Both the position numbers and the translations under genes were made by a program. Source: Letharia columbiana (taxonomy: Eukaryota > Ascomycota > Lecanoromycetes > Lecanorales > Parmeliaceae). Taken from it: DNA of 64,000 nt. Positions 12,115-26,280 of the stretch are shown piece after piece. Each line of letters begins with the position of its first letter. Within the stretch, counting starts at the first letter, position 1. Under the pieces are notes generated by a model that was not told the DNA's origin, searched no databases, and worked only from the letters and a program-made list of their open reading frames with translations. The stretch spans positions 1 to 64,000 of the forward strand of contig NW_023501116.1 of the NCBI RefSeq assembly GCF_014066305.1, in the 5' to 3' direction.

Positions 12115-15100
12115 CGAGTAACTTTTATTTCTCTTTAATTAACTATCTCGCCTAAATATCGAATTTTATTCTTAAAATCTACTATATTCGACGTCGTAGA
12201 AGATAATTCTCGAATTCGATTAATATAACTTTATTAAAAGAGTAATAAAGTTAATATAACGACGAAAGTCGATAGTATAATATTCGAATAAGAGTATTCT
12301 TATTCGACTTTAATTTATTCGAGTTAATTCTTCTTTAATATCTATTATTTATATAGAATAGATAATAAGAAATATTAAGAATAAGTCGATAAATTCTAAA
12401 ATAACTTAAAGTCTCGAAATTCGTTTCGATACTTCTTATATTATTCTCGAACGAACTTAGATTTCGAATTAGAATACGAATATAATAAGTAATTTAAAGA
12501 TCTCTAATTATTATTCTTCTTATAAATTTTATATTAAGAATAAATAGTATAAATATATTAAATAAAACCTTTAAGACTTTAAAAATCTCGAGCTTATTTT
12601 TAAGTAGTAAGTCGTTTTTAAGAGACTTAATATTTTAAATTATCTTCTTTTTATCGAATCTCTTATAAATCTAATAGTAATATTAATATAAACTTAAATT
12701 AATATAGAGTTAATAACTAACTCTAGATATTAATAGAAATTTTTATATCGTTATTTTCGTCTTCGTTAAATTTCTCGCTCTCGTTATCTAATATAATTAT
12801 ATTATTATCGACTATATCTATATCTATATATATTATATTAGAAATATCGAGAAATAATAGAGAATATAGCGTATCTTACTTATAAGAGCTATAATAATTA
12901 TAAAGAATATCGAAGTATATCTTCTAGTCTTTACGTTTAAATACGAACTTAATATAAATCTTCGATAGTTTTCTTAAGTATATTAAGTAATAACTAAGTC
13001 TTTAAATCGATTATTTTAAGTCTTCGAATTAGAATATTAAGCTAAGAATATCGAGGGTAATAAGAGAATTACTTTACTTTCTAACTCGTCTCGTCTAGTT
13101 CTTTTAATTCTCTATAAATATTCGAATAAATTATATAGTCGACTTATATAAATAATAGTTCGAATATTAGATATATTAATATCGTTTTCTAGAGAACTAG
13201 TATTAATAAGTCGTTAAGACGTTTTCGAGAAATTTAAGAACTTTCGAAGTATCTTATCTTTTCCGATACTTTTAAAGTAATATATCGGCTATTTTAACGT
13301 CTTAGTAAGACTATCTATATCGACAATAATTCTAATATAGACGAGAAGTTAATTAGTCGAATATCGATTATATTTTTCTCGAATAATATTAATAACGTTC
13401 TCTAAAGACTAATTCTAATAGACGATATATCGAATATTCGAACGATTAAATAAAAGACGATTTATTATAGCCTTTTCGATAAATAGATAGAGTATATTAA
13501 AGAGACTTTTCTTATATCTTAGCGGGAGAATAGCGATAAGAAGAATAACTTATATTTTCTTACTATTAATAAGATTATTTAATCTCTAAAGATTTCTTCG
13601 AAAGATCTAACTCTTATTAAGGGCTATATAATACTTATTAATAATAATTTAATCGAGTCGTTTAAATTATTAAAGTCGAAGAAGAAAATTTTAAAAATTA
13701 ATTATTAAACTAGTTTCGAATATAGTAAAGACTAATTAAGCTAAATTCGATAGGTAATTAATATTAAATATAGCGATAGCTATATTTAGAGCTTAGACTA
13801 TAGCGAATTAATCTTATATAAAAGAGTTAAGAGAAAGAATAACGATAATAACTTTAAGTAAATTAATTAAGACTAATAATTAATATAGAAGACTCTTTCT
13901 AGATTCGATAGGTAATATAACTAAAATAGGGCTTTTTCGATTTATTATTATCTATAGAATATCTAATTAATTAAATCGAAAACGTATAAAATTCTCGAGA
14001 AGTTTTCGAAGTTATTTTAATAGATTTAAATCTTTAAGTCGTTATAATCGTCTTAGTCGAGTTATATTAAGTTATTAATCGAAATCGAGTAATTTAAACT
14101 CTAATTAACGATTTAATTTTATAGAACTAGTAACTTCGTTAGAGGATTACTAAGTCTAATATAAAGTAAGTAATTTAACTTAAAAATCGTCTTAAAGAGT
14201 TAAATATATATAATATAAAGTTAAATACTTATATATAATAGAAATAGATAATATAACATCGAAATAAGTAGAAAATAAAGAAATACTATAGACTTACTAT
14301 ACTGGCCTCTCGATATCTATTTTTCTTTATAAAAGTCTCTCTTAATCGTTCTAAAATTCCTCAAACGTAATCTATATTAGAAGTCTTCGTTTTATAATCG
14401 ACTTAGAGATTAATAATATTATTCTTATAGTCTAAATCGTTTTTAGAATTCGAATAATCTTCTTCGTCTTATTAAAATTAATATTATTTATTTAAAAATC
14501 GACGAGAGATCGTAATAGTAATATAACGATATATACTTAAATTTATAATAACTCTAAGCTCTATTAAAGTCTCTCGTCGAAAAATAACTCGAAATTAATT
14601 AGATATTAGAGTTTTAGATCGATAGAACTTATCTAAAGATTTTTAAAAAAGATATTTTATTATAATTCTCTCGAAGATATATAAAGCGATAATTCTTTAA
14701 AATAAGAGTATTAGCTATTAAAAATAGATTAATAACTTATTAATTTCGAATAAAAGATATCGATAAATAATCTTTATTAATTCTTTAATAGCGTAGCCTT
14801 TATAATAGTAGATAACGAAATAAAATAATTTCATCTTATAGAATAAATTGCGTAGGCCGAAGTTAACGGAGTTTAAGAGTTAAATACTTAATATCTTAGA
14901 GGTATAAGTTAATTAACCTTCGAGAATATGAAAAAGAATAAGTAACTTTTCGAGGAATTCGAAAATCGTAGAAAAATACTCCTCGATTTATTTAACGTTT
15001 TACTTACTATTAATCTTTCGAAATCGATATTTTAGCGTAGAATTAATTATAATTCGATTATAGAGCTATCGTTCTACTTACTCTATCTTTAAATTCGTTT

Positions 15101-17216
15101 AAGAATTAATAAGATAATTTTTAAAGGGTGTCGACTTTAGCGGATTATTATAAATATCGGGCTAAGGAATTTCGAGTATTTTCTAAGTCGATTAAGTCGA
15201 AATATAATTAAATAGAAGATCTATAAAGAGTAGAGATCGAGTAGAAGTAATAAGACTAGAAATAAAACTTCGAAAATCTAATATTAAGAATTCGATAGTC
15301 TTATTATATAAAATCTAATTATCGTTTTAGTCGATTTAGTCGATAGTAGTAGTATTTCGAATAATATTTATATTATAGACTCTAAGATTTAATAACTAAG
15401 CGATAGAAGTATTAGTTTTATAAATAAGAAATTTATCTATTATAGAAGTTAGTCGTTTTAGCGATTTTTATTACCCTAGCTCTAATTTCAAAAAATCCGA
15501 ATTATCTAAATTCGAATTCGAGTTCTTATTATCGATTTATATATTAGCTATAGCGATATTCTTATAGCTATATCGTAAAATAAAAAATCGACTAACTTTT
15601 AAAATAGCTAATATCTTCGATAAATAGATATTAATACCGTGAAAACCTTTTTTCGTAATACCTAGAACGGCTATAGCAATAATAAATAAATATTAAATCT
15701 CATCGATTTCGATAGAATTATTAAGTAATAATATATAAAAATCGAGAAGAGATTTTAGTATTCTATTTAATTTGAAAATAGTCGATCGTTTTCGTACTAA
15801 TATTCGACTTATTTTCATCTTATTATCATTACTAGAATTATTAGCATTATTAAAATTCGATTTAATATTATCGAGTATATTAGAAGTAGCGAGGGATTTT
15901 CGAAAGAAAGAGGTTTTTTTTTAAAAATCCTCTTAACTCTTAATACCCTCTAAGTAAGTTTTAAGACGATTATATACTATATTTTAGGTTATATTAAAGA
16001 CGTATTAAAGTCCTAAAGAAGATATTTCGTAATGATCGTTTATACGAAAAAAGAAGTTAAGAATTTATTTTTAAGAACGACTATATTCTAGAATTCGACT
16101 AAGATCTTAATATACTTAAAAGAATTTAGCTCGATATTAAATAGGCTCGATTTAGGCGATTTAAAAACGTATAAATATAATCGTAATCGAAAGGAGTTAT
16201 TAACTAGCCTCGACGAGAAGATTAAAATATTTTTAAAGAATTTATAGTAATAGAGTATCCGGATTAGTAATTAGATTAAGTAGAAATAATCTTTCTAGAC
16301 CATCTAATATATCTAGCCATCGTATACGATCTAGCTAAGATATAGAATCATCGAAACGACTTCTCTAAATTTTTCGAATTTCGTTAAGTTAAATATTCTA
16401 AAAATTAGTATATATAATCTCCTACTTATCGTTCTAAGTATCTAGGCCTAAAAGTATATTAATAAAGTATTTTATATATAGATTATAGTCTAAAATACCT
16501 TAGAAATCAATCTCGATATCGATAGTTTATTTCGAGAACCTCTTATTCCCTAATCTATTTTCCGACTTACTTTAAACTCTTATAGATCTAGGATTTCGAC
16601 GTCGTTAATAAGTAGAATATAGAATATAAGTAATTTAAAAGTATTCGTAGCTAGGGGTAGAATAAAAGAATTATTAATAAGAAATATTTATATCTTATAG
16701 AACTTCGCCGTTTTTTCGTATTTTATCGCCTTTCGATCTTAGATTTATTTACTCGTAATAATATCGATAATAATCTTAAATACCTTTTCGATTTCTAATA
16801 ATATAATCGTATTCTAAATAGCGAAATTCGTTATAATAGAGAGTGAGTTTAGGGAAAAAATTCGGATTTTTAGATAATCGATTAATTTCCTCGCTGATTT
16901 CACTATTTTAACGAATTAAATTTAGCTATTATTAAATCTTATAATAGATACTATTTCGTATATCTTAATCGAGTCGATAAAATAAATTTTTAAAGTAAGA
17001 ATTAATAGTTAAAGAAAGTAAAGCGAAATTATACTTAATATAAGCTATAAAACCGATATTACGAATTTAAGTTATATACTTTATTATATTAAATAGCGAG
17101 TTATCGATATAGTAGATCTAGATATCTACTATATAATATTTAAATAAATAATATTCTAATAGTAATAAGAAGGAGTATAAGTAATATCTTCGAAGAGATA
17201 TCGTTAAGTCCTCGGC
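12115..17216 (+). pseudogene. Long RIP-destroyed coding region, unknown family
   Basis: One plus-strand frame (codons starting at positions divisible by three, e.g. 15,123) reads as protein-like sequence for more than 4 kb. Its stops are almost only TAA/TAG, as expected when CAA, CAG or TGG codons are RIPed. The stretch 14,800-15,120 is especially convincing, with fragments such as LTFENMKKNKQLFEEFENRR. Near 16,450 the best frame shifts by one, from indels or an old intron. The protein would have exceeded 1,400 residues. I do not recognise a domain. CpG-rich codons (TCG, CGA) are kept. It continues into the 17,217-18,285 repeat. That it was a gene is moderately supported; its function is unknown. 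Confidence 0.4.
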
Positions 17217-18285
17217 GTCTAGCGCTTAAACGGAGTCTAAGCGATAATATTTTAGTATCCGTAACTTAAATTTTAGATCGAGTATTAAAATTAATATAGA
17301 GTTCTTAGTAGAATTTAAAGAAGATTAAAATATTAATAACTAAATCGTTTCTTTATATAATTTAATAATTATTAAAAATATTTATATAAAATATTAGAAA
17401 TAAAATATAAAGATCTTAACATCTATTAAAATATTTGAATTTTAACTCTTAATAAATTAAAATAAGATTTTTAGCGTATTTAATTTAAATATTTAATTAA
17501 ATTTTATTTTAAAAGAAAATTAAGAATATTTTTATATATTTAAATAGCTCTAAGCTAAGTCTATATATATATATATTATTTATATAAGAATATCTTAAAT
17601 ATTAGATTAAGAAATAAGAAATAAAGATTAAGATTTATAGTAGCGGGTATACTTATACTTAGTAAATCTCCGCGACGAAACTATTCTTAATACTAAAAAA
17701 ATTAATTTAAGAGTAAATTTAAAAATTCTTAAAGTATATACTTTTAATAACTCTAAATTACTTGATTTTTTTTAAAATTTTATAGAATATAAATTCTTAA
17801 AGAAATTATAAAGAATAATAATATTATAACGAAGAAATATTTAAGTCTTAATAATAATTATATATAATAATTTTTATCTAAAAAATTCTAAATAATTTTT
17901 TTAATATTATTATATTATTAAATAGCTTTTAAAAAGCTCTATAATTATACGTATTTAAAGTTATATATTTTAAATATTAATAAGAAATAATAGCTTATCT
18001 AGATTTTTTTATATAATAATTCTAAATTAAATCGACGTTTTAATTTAATAATATAATAATTTATAATTATATTCTCGTTATTATTAGATCGTTAGATAAT
18101 TCTTCTTTACGTTTATAAGTAATACTATATAAAGTTATATATTAATATTAATATTATTTCTAAAGATTATTCGAAGATAATAAGACGTTAATATATAATT
18201 TTATTAAATAAATAAATATTCGATAATAAAGATATTTTTATTTTAACGACGCGGAATAGCTCGTAATAAACTCTATAACTAGTTA
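17217..18285. repeat. 1.08-kb direct repeat, left copy
   Basis: It matches 26,281-27,370 in the same orientation from GCGCTTAA/ACGCTTAA through the shared phrases TAGATCGA, CTCCGCG and AATTACTTGATT to the core with TATTCGATAATAA. The copies lie about 9.06 kb apart on either side of the 314-bp satellite. The left copy continues the degraded reading frame from 12.1 kb (now in another frame), so this looks like the 3' part of that gene or element. No target duplication was found, so I do not call LTRs. Confidence 0.7.
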
Positions 18286-18349
18286 TATCTATATTAAAAT
18301 ACTTATTATATACTTATTATTAATATTAAGATTATATATAAAGATATCT

Positions 18350-21300
18350 AATTAATTTCTACTTAATAGAAAGTATACTTATAAAAAATATATTTCTAAA
18401 AACTCTATATATATATACTATTTTTAACTTAATTTAATATATATTAAATAAAATTTATATAAAATTCTATATTAGGTTTTAAATCTTAATATCTTATTCG
18501 CGTTAAAAAGATAAGACTTTAAGAAAGACTATAAACGCTATTATTTTAGCGAGTTATATTTTATTTATAGTTTTTATATATTAATATAACTCTAATTCAT
18601 CGATATTTAAAACTTAATTAAGAGGAGAATAAAAAATATCTTATTAATTACGTTTCTAATATCAACGATTTTCTATTTAAAGAAAACTATACTTATATTA
18701 AATATATCTCTAATTCCTCTATATATAATAAATATTTTTAACTTAATTTAATATATATTAAATAAAATTTATATATAATTCTATATTAGAGATTAAATCT
18801 TAGTATCTAATTTACGTTAAAAAGATAAGACTTTAAGAAAGACTATAAACGCTATTATTTTAGCGAGTTATATTTTATTTATAGTTTTTATATATTAATA
18901 TAACTCTAATTCATCGATATTTAAGACCCGATTAAGAGGAGAATAAAAAATACCTTATTAATTTCATTTTTAATATTAACGATTTTCTATTTAAAGAAAA
19001 CTATACTTATATTAAATATATCTCTAATTCCTCTATATATATATACTATTTTTAACTTAATTTTATATATATTAAGTAATTTTTATATATAATTCTATAT
19101 TAGAGATTAAATCTTAGTATCTAATTTACGTTAAAAAGATAAGACTTTAAGAAAGACTATAAACGCTATTATTTTAGCGAGTTATATTTTATTTATAGTT
19201 TTTATATATTAATATAACTCTAATTCATCGATATTTAAGATCAGATTAAGAAGAGAATAAAAAATATCTTATTAATTACGTTTCTAATATCAACGATTTT
19301 CTATTTAAAGAAGATTATACTTATATTAAATATATCTCTAATTCCTCTATATATATATACTATTTTTAACTTAATTTTATATATATTAAGTAATTTTTAT
19401 ATATAATTCTATATTAGAGATTAAATCTTAGTATCTAATTTACGTTAAAAAGATAAGACTTTAAGAAAGACTATAAACGCTATTATTTTAGCGAGTTATA
19501 TTTTATTTATAGTTTTTATATATTAATATAACTCTAATTCATCGATATTTAAGATCAGATTAAGAAGAGAATAAAAAATATCTTATTAATTTTATTTTTA
19601 ATATCGACGATTTTCTATTTAAAGAAGATTATACTTATATTAAATATATCTCTAATTCCTCTATATATATATACTATTTTTAACTTAATTTTATATATAT
19701 TAAGTAATTTTTATATATAATTCTATATTAGAGATTAAATCTTAGTATCTAATTTACGTTAAAAAGATAAGACTTTAAGAAAGACTATAAACGCTATTAT
19801 TTTAGCGAGTTATATTTTATTTATAGTTTTTATATATTAATATAACTCTAATTCATCGATATTTAAGATCAGATTAAGAAGAGAATAAAAAATATCTTAT
19901 TAATTTTATTTTTAATATCGACGATTTTCTATTTAAAGAAGATTATACTTATATTAAATATATCTCTAATTCCTCTATATATATATACTATTTTTAACTT
20001 AATTTTATATATATTAAGTAATTTTTATATATAATTCTATATTAGAGATTAAATCTTAGTATCTAATTTACGTTAAAAAGATAAGACTTTAAGAAAGACT
20101 ATAAACGCTATTATTTTAGCGAGTTATATTTTATTTATAGTTTTTATATATTAATATAACTCTAATTCATCGATATTTAAGATTAGATTAAGAAGAGAAT
20201 AAAAAATATCTTATTAATTACGTTTCTAATATTAACGATTTTCTATTTAAAGAAGATTATATTATTTATATTAAATATATCTCTAATTCCTCTATATATA
20301 TATACTATTTTTAACTTAATTTTATATATATTAAGTAATTTTTATATATAATTCTATATTAGAGATTAAATCTTAGTATCTAATTTACGTTAAAAAGATA
20401 AGACTTTAAGAAAGACTATAAACGCTATTATTTTAGCGAGTTATATTTTATTTATAGTTTTTATATATTAATATAACTCTAATTCATCGATATTTAAGAT
20501 TAGATTAAGAAGAGAATAAAAAATATCTTATTAATTACGTTTCTAATATTAACGATTTTCTATTTAAAGAAGATTATACTTATATTAAATATATCTCTAA
20601 TTCCTCTATATATATATACTATTTTTAACTTAATTTTATATATATTAAGTAATTTTTATATATAATTCTATATTAGAGATTAAATCTTAGTATCTAATTT
20701 ACGTTAAAAAGATAAGACTTTAAGAAAGACTATAAACGCTATTATTTTAGCGAGTTATATTTTATTTATAGTTTTTATATATTAATATAACTCTAATTCA
20801 TCGATATTTAAGATTAGATTAAGAAGAGAATAAAAAATATCTTATTAATTACGTTTCTAATATTAACGATTTTCTATTTAAAGAAGATTATACTTATATT
20901 AAATATATCTCTAATTCCTCTATATATATATACTATTTTTAACTTAATTTTATATATATTAAGTAATTTTTATATATAATTCTATATTAGAGATTAAATC
21001 TTAATATCTTATTTACGTTAAAAAGATAAGACTTTAAGAAAGACTATAAACGCTATTATTTTAGCGAGTTATATTTTATCTATAGTTTTTATATATTAAT
21101 ATAACTCTAATTCATCGATATTTAAGATCAGATTAAGAAGAGAATAAAAAATATCTTATTAATTTCATTTTCAATATTAATAAGTTTCTATTTAAAGAAA
21201 ACTATACTTATATTAAATATATCTCTAATTCCTCTATATATAATAAATATTTTTAACTTAATTTAATATATATTAAATAAAATTTATATAAAATTCTATA

Positions 21301-23062
21301 TTAGATTTTAAATCTTAATACTCTAATTTGCGTTAAAAAGATAAGACTTTAAGAAAGACTATAAACGCTATTATTTTAGCGAGTTATATTTTATCTATAG
21401 TTTTTATATATTAATATAACTCTAATTCATCGATATTTAAGACCCGATTAAGAGGAGAATAAAAAATACCTTATTAATTTCATTTTTAATATCGATAAGT
21501 TTCTATTTAAAGAAAACTATACTTATATTAAATATATCTCTAATTCCTCTATATATAATAAATATTTTTAACTTAATTTAATATATATTAAATAAAATTT
21601 ATATAAAATTCTATATTAGATTTTAAATCTTAATATCTTATTCGCGTTAAAATAGTAAGACTTTAAGAAAGACTATAAACGCTATTATTTTAGCGAGTTA
21701 TATTTTATCTATAGTTTTTATATATTAATATAACTCTAATTCATCGATATTTAAGACTTAATTAAGAGGAGAATAAAAAATATCTTATTAATTTCATTTT
21801 TAATATTAACGATTTTCTATTTAAAGAAAATTATATTTATATTAAATATATCTCTAATTCCTCTATATATATATACTATTTTTAACTTAATTTTATATAT
21901 ATTAAGTAATTTTTATATATAATTCTATATTAGAGATTAAATCTTAGTATCTAATTTACGTTAAAAAGATAAGACTTTAAGAAAGACTATAAACGCTATT
22001 ATTTTAGCGAGTTATATTTTATTTATAGTTTTTATATATTAATATAACTCTAATTCATCGATATTTAAGATCAGATTAAGAAGAGAATAAAAAATATCTT
22101 ATTAATTACGTTTCTAATATTAACGATTTTCTATTTAAAGAAGATTATATTTATATTAAATATATCTCTAATTCCTCTATATATATATACTATTTTTAAC
22201 TTAATTTTATATATATTAAGTAATTTTTATATATAATTCTATATTAGAGATTAAATCTTAGTATCTAATTTACGTTAAAAAGATAAGACTTTAAGAAAGA
22301 CTATAAACGCTATTATTTTAGCGAGTTATATTTTATTTATAGTTTTTATATATTAATATAACTCTAATTCATCGATATTTAAGATTAGATTAAGAAGAGA
22401 ATAAAAAATATCTTATTAATTACGTTTCTAATATTAACGATTTTCTATTTAAAGAAGATTATATTTATATTAAATATATCTCTAATTCCTCTATATATAT
22501 ATACTATTTTTAACTTAATTTTATATATATTAAGTAATTTTTATATATAATTCTATATTAGAGATTAAATCTTAGTATCTAATTTACGTTAAAAAGATAA
22601 GACTTTAAGAAAGACTATAAACGCTATTATTTTAGCGAGTTATATTTTATTTATAGTTTTTATATATTAATATAACTCTAATTCATCGATATTTAAGATT
22701 AGATTAAGAAGAGAATAAAAAATATCTTATTAATTACGTTTCTACTATTAACGATTTTCTATTTAAAGAAGATTATATTTATATTAAATATATCTCTAAT
22801 TCCTCTATATATATATACTATTTTTAACTTAATTTTATATATATTAAGTAATTTTTATATATAATTCTATATTAGAGATTAAATCTTAGTATCTTATTTA
22901 CGTTAAAAAGATAAGACTTTAAAGAAAGACTATAAACGCTATTATTTTAGCGAGTTATATTTTATTTATAGTTTTTATATATTAATATAACTCTAATTCA
23001 TCGATATTTAAGATTAGATTAAGAAGAGAATAAAAAATATCTTATTAATTACGTTTCTAATA
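18350..23062. repeat. 314-bp satellite array, 15 copies
   Basis: The landmark ATAAACGCTATTATTTTAGC recurs at 18,531, 18,845, 19,159, 19,473, 19,787, 20,101, 20,418, 20,732, 21,046, 21,361, 21,675, 21,989, 22,303, 22,617 and 22,932: a period of 314 with rare 315 or 317. Two subtypes alternate in blocks. Copies 1, 2, 10 and 11 carry AATATATATTAAATAAAATT, while 3-9 and 12-15 carry ATATATATTAAGTAATTTTT. The unit is not a multiple of three, has no open frame and contains a small CGCTA/TTAGCG hairpin. Copies are far more alike than RIPed paralogues elsewhere. Confidence 0.95.
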
Positions 23063-23955
23063 ACGATAATTTTCTTTTTTTAAATTAGAGAAATATCTTA
23101 TATAACTCTAAAGATATTATAGTTATAATTATTATTAAGAAATATTTTCTAAAGATTTAACTCTAGCTATATCTTTTTAGATATTAAGATAAAAATAATA
23201 AAAAATACGTTTATATAAAGTATTTTCGATATTAATTCTAATAATATATAAATATCTATTAGATTTAATTTTATAATTTTCTTTTATCTAAGAAATTCGA
23301 ACTCTATATCTTTTTAATATAAAGAATTTCGAGACTTTATAACTTTTCTTTATATTTATTAAATCTTATAATTCTAATATTATTATATCGCTTTAAATAA
23401 GCTCTATTTATAAAGTAAAAAAGTATATATAAATATATTAAGTCTATCGAAATTCGAACTCGAGATCTTAGTTTTCGATTTCGTTACGTTTTATATAAAT
23501 AATAAATTATATTATATATATAGTTTATAAAGAAAACTATACTCTATTACTAAGCTATAGACTTAATTTAAATATTAGAAATATAGTTATATTAATATAT
23601 AAAGAGTTTATAATTATATAACGAATAATTTATATTCGCGTTATAGATAATTAAAATAATACTAATATTAACTCTCTTAATAAAAGAGTTTTAATTAATT
23701 TTAAAATTATATTAATATATTTTACTTTTATATATAAGAAATTTATTTAATATATATATAATTTTTAATTTTTAACTTTAAAAATTACTCTAACTCTTTC
23801 TTATCTTTAATTAACTTAATTCTAATATATTCTATAAAGATAACTATATATTATATATTTAATATTCTTTTATTATTAAATTTATCTACGTTTATATTAT
23901 ATTCTTTATTATATAAGTTTCTAAATCGATATTATAAATATTAATTTTAAATTAA
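23063..23955. other. AT-rich relic DNA right of the satellite
   Basis: RIP-depleted sequence; no gene, RNA or repeat unit recognised apart from short AT-rich motifs. Confidence 0.4.
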
Positions 23956-24430
23956 TTAAAAGTATTTAATATCTAATATTAAGTAATTAATTAATATTTT
24001 AATTTTAATAATTATATAATTAGATATAATATTCTTAAAATTTCTACGTTATTAAATTCGTCTAAATTTTTATTATATTATAGATTATTTAAGTAATAAA
24101 ACTATAAATAATTATGATTTAATATCTTAGAGTATAATTAAGTTATAAAATTTTAATCTATTATATAATACTATATAAGTGAATTTTACTTCGATTTTCG
24201 AAATTTTAAGTTTTATATAGAATATTAACTAAGTAATTTTATTATTTTTTTTAGATTTTAAGAGACGTTGATTATTTAATATTAATAAGAATATCTCGCT
24301 TAATCTTTATATTACGTATAACTTTTTAAATATTAATAGTAAAAATATAATTTATATATTATTATTAATCGTTTTTAACGTAGAATTTAATAAAAGAATA
24401 AAATTTTTAAATTTTTAAATTTTTAAAAAA

Positions 24431-24545
24431 TGCCCCTAGGGTAGCTCGAACTTCGAATCTTTTAGTAAGGAAAAGAAAAAAATATTCTTTATCTTACTAT
24501 AATCTTTCGCCTAAGTGAAAGACTATATTAAGGGAGAGGATTCTT
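24431..24545 (-). other. tRNA-like / SINE-like module
   Basis: On the minus strand, GAAGTTCGAGCTACC resembles a T-arm / Pol III box B and is followed 11 bases later by TTTTTT. Upstream, AGTAAG and CTTACT could pair as an anticodon-like stem around a 23-base T-rich loop, and GTCTTTCACTTAGGCGAAAG resembles a D-arm region. The T-stem does not pair properly, so this is not called a tRNA gene. A tRNA-derived SINE or pseudo-tRNA is the likeliest reading. Confidence 0.3.
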
Positions 24546-25548
24546 AATTTCTACTATTAAACTATATAGTAGAATAAAAATTATAAAATATAATAATAAC
24601 TCTAAAAGAGTAACTAAATCTTTCTTTAATAAATAAAAAGCGAAATAAAATATAATTTTCGAAATTTTAGATTCTATATATAGTTCTAACTAATTAAAAT
24701 ACGTAGTTTTTTAAAGTTTTTTAAATTTACTATATAATCGTTATTAAATAAATTAATAAGCTAAGAATATCTCTTAACGCCTTTCTATTTAAAATATATT
24801 TAAAAAAATATAATATTTTAAAAGATAACTATAATAGTAAATAATTTTAAAAGATATATATTAAGATCGTTAATTTCTAGAGGTTTTTATAATATTTTTT
24901 TTTTTTTTTATTCTAAATAGAATTAATACTTTAATAAATATTTAAATTTAGAGTTAATATTCTTAATATTCAATAATTTAATTCTAATAGAATTTAAAAT
25001 TTTAAAATTCTTTATAATCTATAAAAGTTGAATTATTATTATATTTTTAGATTTTAAATATTATTTTTTATTAAATAAGAATATTTAACGTCTAATATCG
25101 AGTAATTAATATCTTTATTTTAATAATAAAATAATTATATATAATATTCTAAAAATTTAAATATTATTAAATTCGTCTAAATTTTTATTATATTATAGAC
25201 TATAAAAGTAATAAAAATATAAATAAACGCGACTTAATACTTTAGAGTTCGATTAAATTAAAAAATTCTAATCTATTATATAATACTAAGTAAGTGAATT
25301 TTAATCTAATTTTCGAAATTTTAAATTTTATATAGAATATTAACTAAGTAAGTTTCATTTTTTTTTTTAAATTTTAAGAGACGTTGATAATTTAATATTA
25401 ATAAAAATATCTCGCTTAATTTTTATATTACTTATAACTTCTTAAATATTAATAGTAAAAATATAAACTTATATATTATTATTAATCATTTTTAACGTAG
25501 AATTTAATAAAAGAATAAAAAAAAGAAATTTTAAAATATTAAAAAAAT

Positions 25549-25665
25549 GTTCTTAAGATAACTCGAACTTCGGACCTTTTAGTAAGAAAAAGAAAAAAAT
25601 ATCCTCTATCTTAATATAGTCTTTAATTAAGCTATAAACCTTAGTTAAAGACTATATCAAGATAG
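25549..25665 (-). other. tRNA-like / SINE-like module
   Basis: Equivalent of 24,431-24,545 in the second 1.11-kb unit. The minus strand has GAAGTTCGAGTTATC followed by a T7 run, and CTTTAATTAAGC / CTTAGTTAAAG arms further upstream. It is more decayed than the first copy. Confidence 0.25.
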
Positions 25666-25999
25666 AGAATTCTTAATATCCGCTATTAAAGTATATAATG
25701 AAATAATAAAATTTAATATGAACGCTAACTCGAAGTGAGATAATAACCATAAATCTTAATAAATTATAGTCGAAATATTAAATAAATCTTAAAAATTTAA
25801 TTTCTATATATAATGCTAACTAAGTACTATTAGCATTTTTTTAAAATTTTTTAAATATATTATATATTTATTACTAGATAAATCGATAAGCTAAGAGTTC
25901 TCTTAGCGTTCTTTAACTCGAAGTACGTATAAAAAGATTTTATATTTTAAATAATAACTCTATAAGTAAATCTTTTTAAAAAACACGCGTTAAAATCCT

Positions 26000-26280
26000 A
26001 AAATCTCTATAGTTTTTTTAAATATTTTTTAAATATTTTTTTTTTAAATAAAAGAATTAAGTAATTAAATATTTAATTTTATTTTAAATATTTTAATAAT
26101 AAATAGATTAGTTTTAGTTAGATTTTCGAAATTTTTAAATCTATAAATAGTACTAATTAAGTAAATATATTATTTTTTTATAAAATAAAATAAAATTATA
26201 TATTAACTATAAGGAATAAAATAGTTATATAAAGTTCTCTTAGCGTCGATAAATTAAGAAAACGACTTTATATATAGACG
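26000..26280. repeat. 290-bp direct repeat, left copy
   Basis: It matches 30,266-30,560 in the same orientation, with shared AATTAAATATTTAATTTTAT, GGAATAAAAT and TATAAAGTTCTCTTAGCG and the following CGACTTTATAT. Here it passes straight into the right 1.08-kb direct repeat; at 30.5 kb it passes into the un-RIPed island. It is probably a shared unit end of this repeat family. Confidence 0.65.

Larger units (their letters stand above)
23960..26090. repeat. Two tandem units of about 1.11 kb
   Basis: About 23,960-25,070 and 25,080-26,090 match in the same orientation. Shared phrases include AAATTCGTCTAAATTTTTAT, AAGTGAATTTTA, TTTTAAGAGACGTTGAT and AATATTAATAGTAAAAATAT, offset by about 1,108 bp. 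Each carries a tRNA-like motif (24,431-24,545 and 25,549-25,665). Part of the unit (AATATTAATAGTAAAAATAT up to the tRNA-like motif) is shared with the 792-bp units at 27.2-30.3 kb, so they are one family. Confidence 0.7.
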
